From assembly GCA_021545665.1 (NCBI GenBank), contig JAJRTX010000229.1, positions 1 through 5,563 of the forward strand: 5,563 nucleotides of DNA, written 5' to 3'. The notes under the pieces are model-generated. The model was not told the DNA's origin. It saw only the letters and a list, made by a program, of their open reading frames with translations, and did no database searches. This stretch comes from Zetaproteobacteria bacterium (GTDB taxonomy: Bacteria > Pseudomonadota > Zetaproteobacteria > Mariprofundales > Mariprofundaceae). This document shows, piece after piece, positions 5,456-5,563 of this stretch. The first letter of the stretch is position 1. Each line of letters opens with the position of its first letter. Position numbers and translations under genes: made by a program.

Positions 5456-5563
5456 GAGACTTTATATAACACTCACTAATTATAGTTCAAGCCAGCCCAA
5501 CTGCAACGTCGGCATCAGCTGCCTGGGTGACAGTTTTTGCAGTTTATTCAGCAGCGGTCAGAA

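Noticed and set aside
5480..5557. 25-codon minus-strand frame ending LQLGWLEL and stop, possibly the end of a gene entering from the right.
   Set aside because: A TGA at 5558-5560 closes the frame inside the window; too short to support.
1..5563. tRNA, rRNA, CRISPR arrays, insertion-sequence ends and transposase genes.
   Set aside because: No cloverleaf, regularly spaced repeats, terminal inverted repeats or transposase motifs were seen on either strand.

Overview
The window looks like chromosomal DNA of a Gram-negative proteobacterium. It encodes an outer-membrane beta-barrel, a lipobox lipoprotein of the 17 kDa surface-antigen family, a c-type cytochrome, a TlpA-type thioredoxin and a PCu(A)C copper chaperone. 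AT-rich spacers and moderate overall GC fit a gammaproteobacterium or a relative; nothing here fixes the genus.

The left 3.6 kb is a minus-strand cluster, read from high to low coordinates: a small exported CGCGCH protein (3603-3238), a Met-rich outer-membrane protein (3136-1961), a mini cytochrome c (1951-1667), a membrane-anchored or exported TlpA-like thioredoxin (about 1677-1069) and a PCu(A)C copper chaperone (899-441). It closes with a clear intrinsic terminator at 399-419. Beyond the terminator a Cys-rich exported small protein (349-62) has its own ribosome binding site. The common theme is periplasmic or outer-membrane copper handling: a copper chaperone, a thioredoxin of the type that keeps copper-site cysteines reduced, a haem protein, and three proteins rich in Met, Cys or His. 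Delivery of copper to a cuproenzyme such as cytochrome oxidase, or copper tolerance, are both reasonable; the sequence does not choose between them.

The middle (3.7-4.8 kb) is low-density and partly decayed. A plus-strand gene encodes an 87-residue protein with a split zinc ribbon and two membrane segments (3736-3999). It is followed by a minus-strand Sel1/TPR-like exported protein whose two halves are out of frame exactly at an (AT)5 tract, and by a plus-strand Sel1-repeat pseudogene carrying both a stop codon and a frameshift. 4757-4936 holds no gene.

The right end holds a minus-strand glycine-zipper lipoprotein (5398-4937) with a well-formed sigma70-type promoter (5427-5455). The last 100 bases contain no gene I can support.
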